Below are positions 16,546 through 25,344 of a stretch of 64,000 bases of DNA, in pieces. Origin of the DNA: Actinokineospora auranticolor (lineage in GTDB: Bacteria > Actinomycetota > Actinomycetes > Mycobacteriales > Pseudonocardiaceae); the NCBI RefSeq assembly GCF_002934265.1, contig NZ_PTIX01000031.1:1-64000 (forward strand), read 5' to 3'. The translations under genes were made by a program, and so were the position numbers. Positions within the stretch are counted from its first letter, which is position 1. Each line of letters opens with the position of its first letter. Below the pieces are notes generated by a model. It was given only the letters and a program-made list of their open reading frames with translations. It did not search any database and was not told the DNA's origin.

Positions 16546-16575
16546 GGTCCGGGTGGCGGAAGCCGCCACCCGGAC
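16546..16575 (-). terminator. Terminator after the exporter gene
   Basis: The stem pairs GGTCCGGGTGGCGG (16546-16559) with CCGCCACCCGGACC (16562-16575) around a two-base loop or a slightly shorter stem. It lies in the 95-bp gap between the exporter stop and the start of the thioesterase gene, both leftward. It should end the exporter transcript. Confidence 0.7.
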
Positions 16576-16596
16576 CGGTTTAAAGCAGCGCCGAAC

Positions 16597-18075
16597 TCAG
16601 GCGGCGGCGGTCTCCGCCACCTCGTCGGACGCCGCGGGCTGGGCCGCGCCCGCCCGCTTGGCGGACGGCAGCAGCACCACGGCCAGCGCGGCGCCGACCA
16701 CGAGAACGATGCCCGAGACCAGGAACGCCAACCGGTAGCCGCCGGTGGTGGCCTCCGCCGCGGCGGTGCCGCCCGCGACCAGACTCGCGGTGTGCGTTAG
16801 CGCCACCGCGACGATCGCGGTGAGGCCCAGCGCCTGGCCCAGTTGCTGGATCGTGGTGAGCACACCGGAGCCCAGGCCGGCGTCCTCCTGGGACACGTCG
16901 GCCAGCGCGGCGGTCTGCACCGCCGGGTTGGCCAGGCCGCCGCCGAACCCGATGAGCACGAAGGCGGGCAGCAGGTTCAGCCAGTAGCTGCCGTCCACCG
17001 GCGCCCAGGTCAGGGTGAGCACCCCGGCCGCGGCGACCAGCAGACCGGCGGCCAGCGTCCCGCGTGGACCCACGCGCGGCAGCAGCTTCGTCGCCATGGT
17101 CAGGCCGGGCACGAACACCACGCAGAACGGCAACCACGCCAACCCCGCCTGCAGCGGTGAGTAGTGCAGCACCTCCTGCATGTAGAGCACCACGAGGAAG
17201 AACATCGCCGCGGTGGACCCGGCGAGGAACACGACGGAGACGTTGCCGGTGACCCGGGTGCGGTTGGCGAAGAACCTCAGCGGCACCAGCGGGTTCTCGG
17301 ACTTGGCCTGGATGACCAGGAACAGCAGCAGCGCCGCGACGCCGCCGACCAGCGGCCACAGCACCGGGCCGCTGCCGAACGGGTGCGTCGCCGCGGACAG
17401 GACGCCCTGGATGATCGCGACCAGACCGCCGGTGGCCAGGATCGCGCTGATCCAGCTCGGCTTGCGCGCACCGGCCATCCTCGACTCCGACAGCAGCTTC
17501 GGCGCGATCAGCAGCGGGATGACCGCCAGCGGCACGTTGACGTAGAACACCCAGCGCCAGCTGGCGAACTCGGTGAGCACGCCGGAGAGCAGCACGCCCG
17601 CCGCCGACCCGAGACCGGCCAGACCGCCCCAGATCGCGAACGCCTTGCCGCGCTCGCCCGGGTCGGTGAACAGCAGCGCCACCAGCGACATCGCCGCGGG
17701 CGCGGCGATCGCCTCCGCGATGCCCTGGGCGAAGCGGCCCGCGATGAGCATCTCCTGGTTCTGCGCGGTGGCCGCCAGCAGCGAGGACGCCGCGAACAGC
17801 GCCGCGCCCGCGCAGAACATCCGCCTGCGGCCCACGATGTCGGCGAGCCTGCCGCCCAGCAGCAGCAGACCGCCTGCGGCCAACAGGTAGCCGTTGACCA
17901 CCCAGGTCAGCCCGTCCGCGGTGAACCCGAGATCCGCCTGGATCGACGGCAGCGCCACGTTGACGATGGTGACGTCCAGGAAGATGATGAACTGCACGAG
18001 TGCGAGCACCGCGAGCGCGCGCCATCGCCGCGGATCAGCCGGAGGCGCCGCGCTCGTGCTCTCGAGGTGTGCCAT
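16597..18075 (-). CDS. MFS drug exporter, DHA2 (EmrB/QacA) type
   Basis: This 492-residue membrane protein has about 14 transmembrane segments. It contains the major facilitator motif [15 protein letters not shown] (about 70-85), motif B-like [18 protein letters not shown], and the antiporter motif C region [16 protein letters not shown] (about 155). The 14-segment DHA2 group uses the proton gradient to export drugs and is the usual self-resistance or product exporter in actinomycete clusters. The gene stands alone between a terminator and a divergent promoter region, with its own SARP-type repeats upstream (18148-18179). It would therefore be induced together with the biosynthetic genes. The ATG at 18075 is preceded by GGGAG. 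Confidence 0.9.
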   Translation of the reverse strand: MAHLESTSAAPPADPRRWRALAVLALVQFIIFLDVTIVNVALPSIQADLGFTADGLTWVVNGYLLAAGGLLLLGGRLADIVGRRRMFCAGAALFAASSLLAATAQNQEMLIAGRFAQGIAEAIAAPAAMSLVALLFTDPGERGKAFAIWGGLAGLGSAAGVLLSGVLTEFASWRWVFYVNVPLAVIPLLIAPKLLSESRMAGARKPSWISAILATGGLVAIIQGVLSAATHPFGSGPVLWPLVGGVAALLLFLVIQAKSENPLVPLRFFANRTRVTGNVSVVFLAGSTAAMFFLVVLYMQEVLHYSPLQAGLAWLPFCVVFVPGLTMATKLLPRVGPRGTLAAGLLVAAAGVLTLTWAPVDGSYWLNLLPAFVLIGFGGGLANPAVQTAALADVSQEDAGLGSGVLTTIQQLGQALGLTAIVAVALTHTASLVAGGTAAAEATTGGYRLAFLVSGIVLVVGAALAVVLLPSAKRAGAAQPAASDEVAETAAA

Positions 18076-18147
18076 GACCCAAGTACTCCCATCGACGTGG
18101 ACACCGATCGCTTTCCCTCGCCGGTGCCGGACTTGACGTGTCGGCCG

Positions 18148-18179
18148 AACGTACGAACCCCCGGTTACGCGCCGGTTGT
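18148..18179 (-). promoter_or_regulatory. SARP-type promoter of the exporter gene
   Basis: On the minus strand: ACAACCG (18179-18173), GCGC, GTAACCG (18168-18162), an 8-bp spacer, and the -10 box TACGTT (18153-18148). The layout is the same as at the leftward biosynthetic operon. Confidence 0.7.
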
Positions 18180-18298
18180 GGCAAACCGGCCTCTGGTACC
18201 GGGATCACCCGCGTCGGGGGAGACAATCCGGCACACCCCGCGCCGCCACCCGTTCGTGAGAACACGGTGTCGTTCGGCCCATTCCGGGCACCCACTGA

Positions 18299-18330
18299 AT
18301 AACCGGGGCGTCACCAACGCTGCCTAACTT
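18299..18330 (+). promoter_or_regulatory. SARP-type promoter of the PLP enzyme-NRPS operon
   Basis: On the plus strand: ATAACCG (18299-18305), GGGC, GTCACCA (18310-18316), an 8-bp spacer, and the -10 box TAACTT (18325-18330). The second heptamer is less well conserved than at the other sites, but spacing and -10 box fit. It drives the three genes from 18385 to 25170. Confidence 0.65.
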
Positions 18331-18384
18331 GCCCGTTCGGACCCGTACCGACGGTCTCGACCAGGTGGCAGTAGGAGGATGTCC

Positions 18385-19635
18385 ATGACGGGGAGTCCTC
18401 AGCGCGACGAATCGCTGGACTCGGCGGGTGCGCTGGCCGTGCTGCGCGGGCGCACCAGTGCCAAGTGGCGCCAGCACCCCGCTGACGTGTTGCCCTCGTT
18501 CATCGCCGAGATGGACCTGCCGGTGGCGGACGAGGTGCTGGCCGCGCTGCGGGCGCACCTCGACCGCGGCGGCGACCTCGGCTACGCCTTCTCGTTCACC
18601 GACGACAGCCCGGCGCAGCGCGCCGTCGCCGACTGGCTCGGCGCGCGGTTCGACTGGGCCGTGGCGCCGTCCCGCGTGCTGTACTTCGCCGACGTCACCC
18701 GGGTGACCGAGGCCGTGATCGACACCTGCTCCGCACCCGGCGACGCGGTGCTCACCGACATCCCCGCCTACCCCGGGTTCGCCGAGTCCGTGCGCGACCG
18801 CGGCCGGGAGCTGGTGGCCAACCCGATGGTGCCGCGCGGCGGGCGCTGGCGGATCGACCTCGACGGGGTCGAGCGCGGCTTCCGCGACGGGGCGCGGATC
18901 TACCTGCTGTGCAGCCCGCACAACCCGACCGGCCGGGTGCACACGCCCGCCGAACTGACCCGGATCGCCGAGCTGGCCCGCCGCTACCGGGTGACCGTGT
19001 TCAGCGACGAGGTGCACAGCCCGCTGGTGTACCCGGGGTCGACGCACGTGCCGTTCGCGGCGCTGCCCGCGGCGGCGGGGGTGCGCACGGTCACCGGGAT
19101 CTCGGCGAGCAAGGCGTGGAACCTGGCGGGCCTCAAGTGCGCCTTCGGCGTGCCGGGGGACGCCGCGACCGCCGAGGCGCTGCTGGCGGCGCCGTCGCGG
19201 CTGCGCGACGGCGTGGGCATCCTCGGCGCGACCGCCAGCACCGCCGCCTTCGCCGAGGGCGGCCGGTGGCTGGCCGAGACGATGACCAGGCTGGACGCCA
19301 ACCGGCGGCTGCTGGGCAGGCTGGTGGCCCGCGACCTGCCGGAGATCGGCTACCAGCTGCCGCAGGCGACCTTCCTCGGCTGGCTGGACTGCCGCCGGGT
19401 CGCCGACCGGCTCGGCGAGGCCGACCTGGTGGGTCGGGCGCTGCGGGCCGGGCGGCTCGCGGTCACCGACGGCGCCGACTTCGGCAGCCCGGGTTTCCTG
19501 CGGGTCGTGTTCGCCACCTCCCGGGTGCTGGTCGCCGAGCAGGTGCGGCGGCTGGCCCACGGCCTCGCCGACGGCGCCCCGGCCGCCCCCGCCGACACCG
19601 CCGCCGACGTCGCGACCCTGCCCGCGGCGGCCTGA
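18385..19635 (+). CDS. MalY/PatB-type PLP-dependent enzyme (C-S lyase-like)
   Basis: This 416-residue fold-type I PLP enzyme is of the MalY/PatB group (cystathionine beta-lyase or cysteine-conjugate lyase). Landmarks are DVLPSFIAEMDLPV near the N-terminus, YLLCSPHNPTGRVHTPAEL, FSDEVHSPLVYPG, and the PLP-lysine motif ISASKAWNLAGLKCA (about 245). Family members cleave C-S bonds to release a thiol, pyruvate and ammonia. The gene opens the operon with the SHMT-like enzyme and an NRPS, so it probably shapes a sulfur-containing or SAM-derived building block. The fold is related to that of ACC synthase and other SAM-using PLP enzymes, but the motifs are those of C-S lyases. The ATG at 18385 is preferred because AGGAGG at 18373-18378 lies six bases upstream; the ATG at 18379 touches that site. 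Confidence 0.85.
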   Translation: MTGSPQRDESLDSAGALAVLRGRTSAKWRQHPADVLPSFIAEMDLPVADEVLAALRAHLDRGGDLGYAFSFTDDSPAQRAVADWLGARFDWAVAPSRVLYFADVTRVTEAVIDTCSAPGDAVLTDIPAYPGFAESVRDRGRELVANPMVPRGGRWRIDLDGVERGFRDGARIYLLCSPHNPTGRVHTPAELTRIAELARRYRVTVFSDEVHSPLVYPGSTHVPFAALPAAAGVRTVTGISASKAWNLAGLKCAFGVPGDAATAEALLAAPSRLRDGVGILGATASTAAFAEGGRWLAETMTRLDANRRLLGRLVARDLPEIGYQLPQATFLGWLDCRRVADRLGEADLVGRALRAGRLAVTDGADFGSPGFLRVVFATSRVLVAEQVRRLAHGLADGAPAAPADTAADVATLPAAA

Positions 19636-19667
19636 CCCCCGGCGAACCGCAGATCAAGGAGCCACCG

Positions 19668-21098
19668 ATGACCACCACCGAACCGGGCGTGCGCCGCCTG
19701 CCCGGCCCGCGCGCCACCGACCCCGGCCCCGCGCTGCTGGCCGAGCGGGCCGTGGCCGACCTGTCCGAGCAGGACCCCGAGCTGTACCGGCTGCTGGCCG
19801 CGGACCTGCGCGCGCAGGAGCGGACGCTGGCCATGGTGGCGTCGGCGAGCGCCGCGCCGCCGTCGGTGCTGGCCTGCGCGGGCGGCGCGCTGTCCAACGT
19901 CACCGCGGAGGGCTACCCGGGGGCCCGCTTCCACGCGGGCTGCGGGGTGCTCGACGACGTCGAACGGCTGGCGGTGGCGCGTGCCAAGGCCGCGTTCGGC
20001 GCCCGCTACGCCAACGTGCAGCCGCACTCGGGCAGCGCGGCCAACCTGTGCGTCTACTTCGGACTGCTGGCCCCCGGCGACACGATCATGGGGATGGACC
20101 TCGACTGCGGCGGCCACCTCTCGCACGGCTCCCCCGCGTCGGTCACCGGCAAGTACTACAACTCCGTGAGCTACGGCCTCGACGGCACCGGCCGCATCGA
20201 CTACACGCGGGTGCGGGTGCTGGCGGAGCGGTTCCGCCCCAAGGTGATCGTCTGCGGGGCGAGCGCCTACCCGCGCACCCCGGACTTCGCCCGGTTCCGG
20301 GAGATCGCCGACGAGGTCGGCGCGATCCTGCTCGCCGACATCTCGCACGTGGCCGGGCTGGTCGTCGCGGGCGAGCACCCGAGCCCGATCGACCACGCGC
20401 ACATCACCACCACCAGCACGTACAAGCAGCTGTGCGGGCCGCGCGGCGGCCTGATCCTGATGGGCCGCGACGCCGACGCCCCGGTGGCCGGGACGCACAC
20501 CACGCTGCGGAAGCTGTTGCAGCGCTCGGTGTTCCCGCTCGCCCAGGGCACCCCGAACCCGGGCTCGATCGCCGCGAAGGCGCGGGCGCTGCAGTACGTG
20601 ACGACGCCGGGGTTCCGGTCGCTGGCCCAGCGGATCACCGCCGACGCGCGCACCATGGCCGGGCAGCTGATGGACCTGGGCTACGAGGTGCTGACCGACG
20701 GCACCGACAACCACATGGTGCTGGTGAACGTGATGTCGGCGGGGATGACCGGCGTCATCGCCGAAGGCGCGCTGGAGTCCTGCGGGATCCTGGTGAACAA
20801 GAACCGGATCCCGTGGGACGTCAAGTCGCCCCGGGTGGGCAGCGGCATCCGGATCGGCACCAACGGCCTGGCGCTGCGCGGTCTCGCGCCGCAGGACATG
20901 GGCTACTGCGTGGAGCTGCTCGACACCGTGCTCGGCGCGGTGACCGCCCGGTCGGACACCGAGTACACCCTGCCCGACGAGGTGCGGGACCGGGTGTCCG
21001 CGCAGGTGCGCGAGCTGTGCCGGGCGCACCCGATCCCGGCCTACCCGGTAACCGATGGGACCCGCGCCGGGCACCCGGCCGTGGCCGAAGCGTCCTGA
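19668..21098 (+). CDS. Serine hydroxymethyltransferase-like PLP enzyme with altered active site
   Basis: This 476-residue protein is clearly of the SHMT family: TAEGYPGARFHAG, YANVQPHSGSAANL, GGHLSHGSP, DISHVAGLV, the PLP-lysine region TTTSTYKQLCGPRGG (about 265), SGIRIGT. Several residues important in E. coli GlyA differ by my alignment. Tyr55 (KYAEGYPG) is Thr, Tyr65 (RYYGG) is His, and His228 just before the PLP lysine is Tyr. Glu57, the lysine and Arg363 remain. A plain serine-glycine role is therefore doubtful, and a special reaction is possible, such as alpha-alkyl serine formation or use of another electrophile. It lies 13 bases before the NRPS gene. The ATG at 19668 follows AAGGAG. 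The N-terminus has about 30 extra residues. Confidence 0.85.
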   Translation: MTTTEPGVRRLPGPRATDPGPALLAERAVADLSEQDPELYRLLAADLRAQERTLAMVASASAAPPSVLACAGGALSNVTAEGYPGARFHAGCGVLDDVERLAVARAKAAFGARYANVQPHSGSAANLCVYFGLLAPGDTIMGMDLDCGGHLSHGSPASVTGKYYNSVSYGLDGTGRIDYTRVRVLAERFRPKVIVCGASAYPRTPDFARFREIADEVGAILLADISHVAGLVVAGEHPSPIDHAHITTTSTYKQLCGPRGGLILMGRDADAPVAGTHTTLRKLLQRSVFPLAQGTPNPGSIAAKARALQYVTTPGFRSLAQRITADARTMAGQLMDLGYEVLTDGTDNHMVLVNVMSAGMTGVIAEGALESCGILVNKNRIPWDVKSPRVGSGIRIGTNGLALRGLAPQDMGYCVELLDTVLGAVTARSDTEYTLPDEVRDRVSAQVRELCRAHPIPAYPVTDGTRAGHPAVAEAS

Positions 21099-21111
21099 GG
21101 GGAACACCACC

Positions 21112-24100
21112 ATGACCGAGATCTTCGACCCGGCGCTCATCGCCGACCCGGGGGTGGCGGCGCGCGTCGAGGCGCTGAGCCCCGCGCAGCGGGCGCTGCT
21201 GGCCGCGCTGCTGCGCCGCCAGGACGGCACCGCCGCCGAGGACAACCGGGTGGCGCCGCGCCCGCCGGGTCTGACCGAGATCCCGCTGTCCTACGCCCAG
21301 CAGCGGCTGTGGTTCATCGACCAGCTGCACCCGGGCAACCCGGCCTACAACTGCCCGATCGCGGTGCGGCTGCGCGGCGAGCTGGACCTGGCGGCGCTCA
21401 ACGCGAGCCTGCGCGACATCGTCACCCGGCACGAGGCGATGCGGACCCGGTTCGGCTCGCGCGACGCCGTGCCGTTCCAGGTGGTCGACCCGCCCGGCCC
21501 GCTGGGGCTGGACCTGGTGGACCTGGTCGGGCTGCCGGAGGGCGAGCGCGAGGCCGAGTTGGTGCGGTACGTGCTGGCCGACGGCGGCGCGCCGTTCGAC
21601 CTGGCCGCCGGGCCGGTCATGCGGACCAGCCTGATCCGGCTCACCGAGCGGGAGCACGTGCTGCTGCTCAACATCCACCACATCGTCACCGACGGCTGGT
21701 CGATGCGGGTGTTCTACGAGGAGCTGGCCGCGCTGTACTCGGCGCACCACGACGGCCGCGTGCCGGACCTGCCGCCGCTGGCGGTGCAGTACCCGGACTT
21801 CGCGCTGTGGGAGCAGAACACGCTCGTCGGCGACCGGCTGGCACGGGAGCTGGCGTACTGGCGGCGGCAGCTGGCCGACCTGCCCGCGCTGGACCTGCCG
21901 ACCGACCGGCCGCACCCGCCCGTGGCCGGTCCCGACGGCGCGGTCACGTACTTCCGGCTCGACGCCGACCGGGTGGCCGCGCTGTCCGCGCTCGGCCGCG
22001 AGCAGCGGGCGACGCTGTACATGACGATGCTGTCGGCGTTCTTCGTGCTGCTGTCGCGCTACAGCGCCCAGCGGGACCTGGCGGTGTCCACCTCGGTGTC
22101 CGGGCGGCCGTCGCCGGAGCTGGAGTCGCTGGTCGGGTTCTTCGTCAACACGGTGGTCATCCGGGGCAGGCTGGACGGCGAGCCGACGTTCCGCGAGCTG
22201 CTGGACCGGGTGCGGGAGACCACGATCGGCGCGTTCGCCAACCAGAGCGTGCCCTTCGAGCGGCTGGTCGAGGAGTTGCAGCCGGTGCGCGACCCGGGCC
22301 GCATCCCGCTGGCCCCGGTGATCTTCCTGATGGACAGCACCCCGGACGAAGGGCCCCGGCTGGCCGGGCTGGACGTGGAACCGGTCGAGCACGACGCGGG
22401 CACCGCCAAGTTCGACCTGCTGCTGTCCATCCGGGAGTCCGAGGGCAGGCTGCGGGCCCGCGTGCAGTACCGCACCGACCTGTTCGACGCCGACACCATC
22501 GACCGGATGATCGGCCACTACCTGGTGCTGCTGGACGAGGCCATCGCCGACCCCGACCGGCCGGTCAGCGCGTTGCCGCTGCTCACCGCCGCCGAGCGGG
22601 ACCAGCTGCTGGTCGCGGTCAACGACACCGCCACCGAGTTCCCGGCGCACGCCACCCTGCACGGTCTAGTCGAGGACCGCGCCGAGTCCGACCCGGACGC
22701 GGTCGCCGCGCAGCACCCCGGCGGGGAGCTGACCTACGGTGAGCTGGACGCGGCGGCGAACCGGCTGGCCAACCACCTCGTCGCGCACGGCGTCGGCCGG
22801 GGTAGCCGGGTCGGGCTGGCGCTGCGGCGGACACCGTCGCTGCTGGTCGGGATCCTGGGCGTGCTCAAGGCGGGCGCGGCTTACGTGCCGCTGGACCCCG
22901 CGTACCCCGCCGAGCGGCTGACGTTCATGCTCGACGACGCCGAGATCGCGTACCTGGTCACCGAGGCCGAGGTCCGCGACGGCTTACCCGGGACGTCACT
23001 CGGCGTCCTCGACCTCACCGCCGACACCGACGTCCTCGCCGCGGCCTCCCCCGAGCGCCCGGCCGTGACCGCCGATCCCGGCGACATCGCGTACGTCATC
23101 TACACCTCCGGCTCCACGGGAGCGCCGAAGGGCATCGAGCTGGCCCACCGCGGCGTGGTCAACAACCTCACCGACCTCAACCGCCGCCACGGCGTCGGCC
23201 CCGGCGACTCGGTGCTGTCGCTGTCCTCCCCCAGCTTCGACATGTGCGTCTACGAGACGCTGGGCATGCTCACTTCCGGCGGCACCACGGTGTTCACCGA
23301 CCCCGAGCACGCCAAGGACCCCGCGCACTGGGCCGGGCTGCTGGTCGAGCACGGGGTGACGGTGTGGAACTCGGCGCCGTCGCTGCTCGACCTGCTGACC
23401 GGGTACCTGGAAGCGGCCCCCGAGCGGGTGTCGCTGCCCGCGCTGCGGGTGGCGTGGCTCGGCGGCGACTGGGTGCCGGTGTCGCTGCCGGACCGGGTGC
23501 GCGCGCTGGCGCCCAACCTGGCGTTCGTGAGCCTGGGCGGAGCGACCGAGTCGTCCATCCACTCGATCATCTACCCGGTCGGCGACGTCGATCCCGGGTG
23601 GACGTCCATCCCGTACGGGACGCCGATGGCCAACCAGAGGGCGTACATCCTCGACGACGCGGGCCAACCGGTCCCGGTGGGTGTCCCCGGTGAACTGCAC
23701 CTGGCAGGCGTCGGCTTGGCGCGCGGCTACCTGAACCGGCCGAAGCTGACGGCGGAGAAGTTCGTCGACCGGGACGGCGAGCGCCTCTACAAGACCGGCG
23801 ACCTGGCCCGCTGGCGCCGCGACGGCGTGATCGAGCTGCTGGGCCGCAAGGACTTCCTGGTCAAGGTCAACGGGCTGCGCATCGAGCTGGGCGAGATCGA
23901 GGCCGCGCTGCGCGACCACGACGACGTCGGCGACGCGGTGGTCGCCGCGCGCACCGACGACGCGGGCGACCGGCAGCTCGTCGGCTACCTGGTGGCCGAG
24001 CCCGGCGCGGCGCTGGACGTCCCGGCGGTGCGGCGGTTCCTGGAGAACCGGCTGCCCGGCTACATGGTGCCGCCGGTGCTGATGGTCATCGACGAGATCC

Positions 24101-25170
24101 CGGTCAGCCCCAACGGCAAGGTCGACCGCGAGGCGCTGCCGGACCCGCGCCGCGAGGGCGGCACCGGCCGCACCACCGGCGGACCGCCGCGCAACGAGCT
24201 GGAGGAGCACATCGTCGAGGTGTGGCGGTCGCTGCTCGGCGTGCACACGATCGGCATCGACGAGGACTTCTTCGACCTCGGCGGCGACTCGTTCAAGGCG
24301 ATCCGGGTCGCGCAGCTGGTCCGGCCGGGCCTGCCGGTGGTGGAGCTGTTCAAGAACCCCACGCCCCGGCGGCTGGCGGAGTTCATCGGGTCCGGCCGGG
24401 CGGCGGAGAGCGCGAGCCGCCTGCTGCACCCGCTGACGCCCGAGTCCGGCACCCCGGACCTGACGCTGGTCTGCGTGCCCTACGGCGGCGGCAACGTCGT
24501 GTCGTACCAACCGCTGGCCGAGCGGCTGCCGAAGCGGCTGGCGCTGTGGGCGGCGGCGCTGCCCGGCCACGACCTGTCCGTCGCCGACGACGACCTGGTG
24601 CCCATCGCCGAGTCCGCGCGCCGCTGCGCCGACGAGCTGCTGGACCGGATCACCGGCCCGATCGCCCTCTACGGCCAGTGCGCGGGCAGCGCGCTCGCGG
24701 TGAAGCTGGCCCAGGAGCTGGAGGACCGGGGCGTCGAGCTGACCGCCGTCTACATCGGCGCGGTGCTGCCCGACCCCGACCCGGCGGCCAGCGTCGCGCG
24801 GGTGCACCGCGAAGGCGGCCCGGGTGAGGCGTTCTACCAGCACATGCGCGGACTCGGCGGGTTCGACGGCGTGCTGTCGGACGAGGACCGCGACGGCATC
24901 CTGCGGGTCATCTGGCACGACATGGCCCAGGCCGCCGGGTTCTTCCTCGACAGCGAGCAGGCCCCGCGCCCGCCGCTGCGCGCGCCGATCCGGCTGGTCA
25001 TCGGCGACGACGACCACGCCACGGTCGGCTTCGAGACCCGGTACGTCGAGTGGGGCCGCTTCGGGTCCTCGGTGCAGCTGTCGGTCATCCCTGGCGGCGG
25101 CCACTACTTCGTCAAGCACCACGCGCGGGAGCTGGCCGAGCTGTTGTCGGCCTTCCACCCGCTGACCTGA
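21112..25170 (+). CDS. NRPS: C-A-PCP-thioesterase, terminal module
   Basis: This 1352-residue protein has a C domain (about 50-480; YAQQRLWF, HHIVTDGWS near 188), an A domain (about 510-1000; YTSGSTGAPKG near 662, NGKVDR near 999), a PCP (FFDLGGDSFKA, Ser near 1056) and a thioesterase (about 1110-1352). The A domain keeps Asp235 (SFDMCVYE). My by-eye code D-M-Y-N-W-G-L-I-H-K is close to cysteine codes, so cysteine or a modified cysteine is likely. The thioesterase elbow is LYGQCAGSA, with Cys instead of Ser as nucleophile (near 1187), an Asp in GDDDHA and His in GGGHYF. A Cys nucleophile is known from thioesterases that make strained or unusual products. A TTA codon lies at 22984-22986. It is probably the last module of the assembly line. 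Confidence 0.92.
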   Translation: MTEIFDPALIADPGVAARVEALSPAQRALLAALLRRQDGTAAEDNRVAPRPPGLTEIPLSYAQQRLWFIDQLHPGNPAYNCPIAVRLRGELDLAALNASLRDIVTRHEAMRTRFGSRDAVPFQVVDPPGPLGLDLVDLVGLPEGEREAELVRYVLADGGAPFDLAAGPVMRTSLIRLTEREHVLLLNIHHIVTDGWSMRVFYEELAALYSAHHDGRVPDLPPLAVQYPDFALWEQNTLVGDRLARELAYWRRQLADLPALDLPTDRPHPPVAGPDGAVTYFRLDADRVAALSALGREQRATLYMTMLSAFFVLLSRYSAQRDLAVSTSVSGRPSPELESLVGFFVNTVVIRGRLDGEPTFRELLDRVRETTIGAFANQSVPFERLVEELQPVRDPGRIPLAPVIFLMDSTPDEGPRLAGLDVEPVEHDAGTAKFDLLLSIRESEGRLRARVQYRTDLFDADTIDRMIGHYLVLLDEAIADPDRPVSALPLLTAAERDQLLVAVNDTATEFPAHATLHGLVEDRAESDPDAVAAQHPGGELTYGELDAAANRLANHLVAHGVGRGSRVGLALRRTPSLLVGILGVLKAGAAYVPLDPAYPAERLTFMLDDAEIAYLVTEAEVRDGLPGTSLGVLDLTADTDVLAAASPERPAVTADPGDIAYVIYTSGSTGAPKGIELAHRGVVNNLTDLNRRHGVGPGDSVLSLSSPSFDMCVYETLGMLTSGGTTVFTDPEHAKDPAHWAGLLVEHGVTVWNSAPSLLDLLTGYLEAAPERVSLPALRVAWLGGDWVPVSLPDRVRALAPNLAFVSLGGATESSIHSIIYPVGDVDPGWTSIPYGTPMANQRAYILDDAGQPVPVGVPGELHLAGVGLARGYLNRPKLTAEKFVDRDGERLYKTGDLARWRRDGVIELLGRKDFLVKVNGLRIELGEIEAALRDHDDVGDAVVAARTDDAGDRQLVGYLVAEPGAALDVPAVRRFLENRLPGYMVPPVLMVIDEIPVSPNGKVDREALPDPRREGGTGRTTGGPPRNELEEHIVEVWRSLLGVHTIGIDEDFFDLGGDSFKAIRVAQLVRPGLPVVELFKNPTPRRLAEFIGSGRAAESASRLLHPLTPESGTPDLTLVCVPYGGGNVVSYQPLAERLPKRLALWAAALPGHDLSVADDDLVPIAESARRCADELLDRITGPIALYGQCAGSALAVKLAQELEDRGVELTAVYIGAVLPDPDPAASVARVHREGGPGEAFYQHMRGLGGFDGVLSDEDRDGILRVIWHDMAQAAGFFLDSEQAPRPPLRAPIRLVIGDDDHATVGFETRYVEWGRFGSSVQLSVIPGGGHYFVKHHARELAELLSAFHPLT

Positions 25171-25279
25171 GTCGGACGGCGGCAAGCGGCGGCCGGGTTC
25201 ACCCGGTCGCCGCGTCGCCGCGCCCGCGTCCGGACCACCCGCGCCGACGTTCGGCCCAGCGCGGGCGCCCGCCAGGGGC

Positions 25280-25311
25280 GTAACCCCTGGCTAACCCGGT
25301 GTGGATTCCCT
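25280..25311 (+). promoter_or_regulatory. SARP-type repeats before the third NRPS operon
   Basis: GTAACCC (25280-25286), CTGG, CTAACCC (25291-25297) are identical to the repeats at 46084-46101. After the 8-bp spacer the -10 position reads TTCCCT (25306-25311), a poor match to TANNTT. The perfect repeats support SARP binding; the promoter itself is less certain. The rest of the 174-bp gap holds nothing else recognised. Confidence 0.6.
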
Positions 25312-25344
25312 GGAGCAAACCAGGAAGCAGCAGGAGGTAGACCG

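Noticed and set aside
25171..25344. SAM or related riboswitch before the third NRPS and salvage operon
   Set aside because: No SAM-I, SAM-II or SAM-IV core could be found. The SARP-type repeats explain control better.
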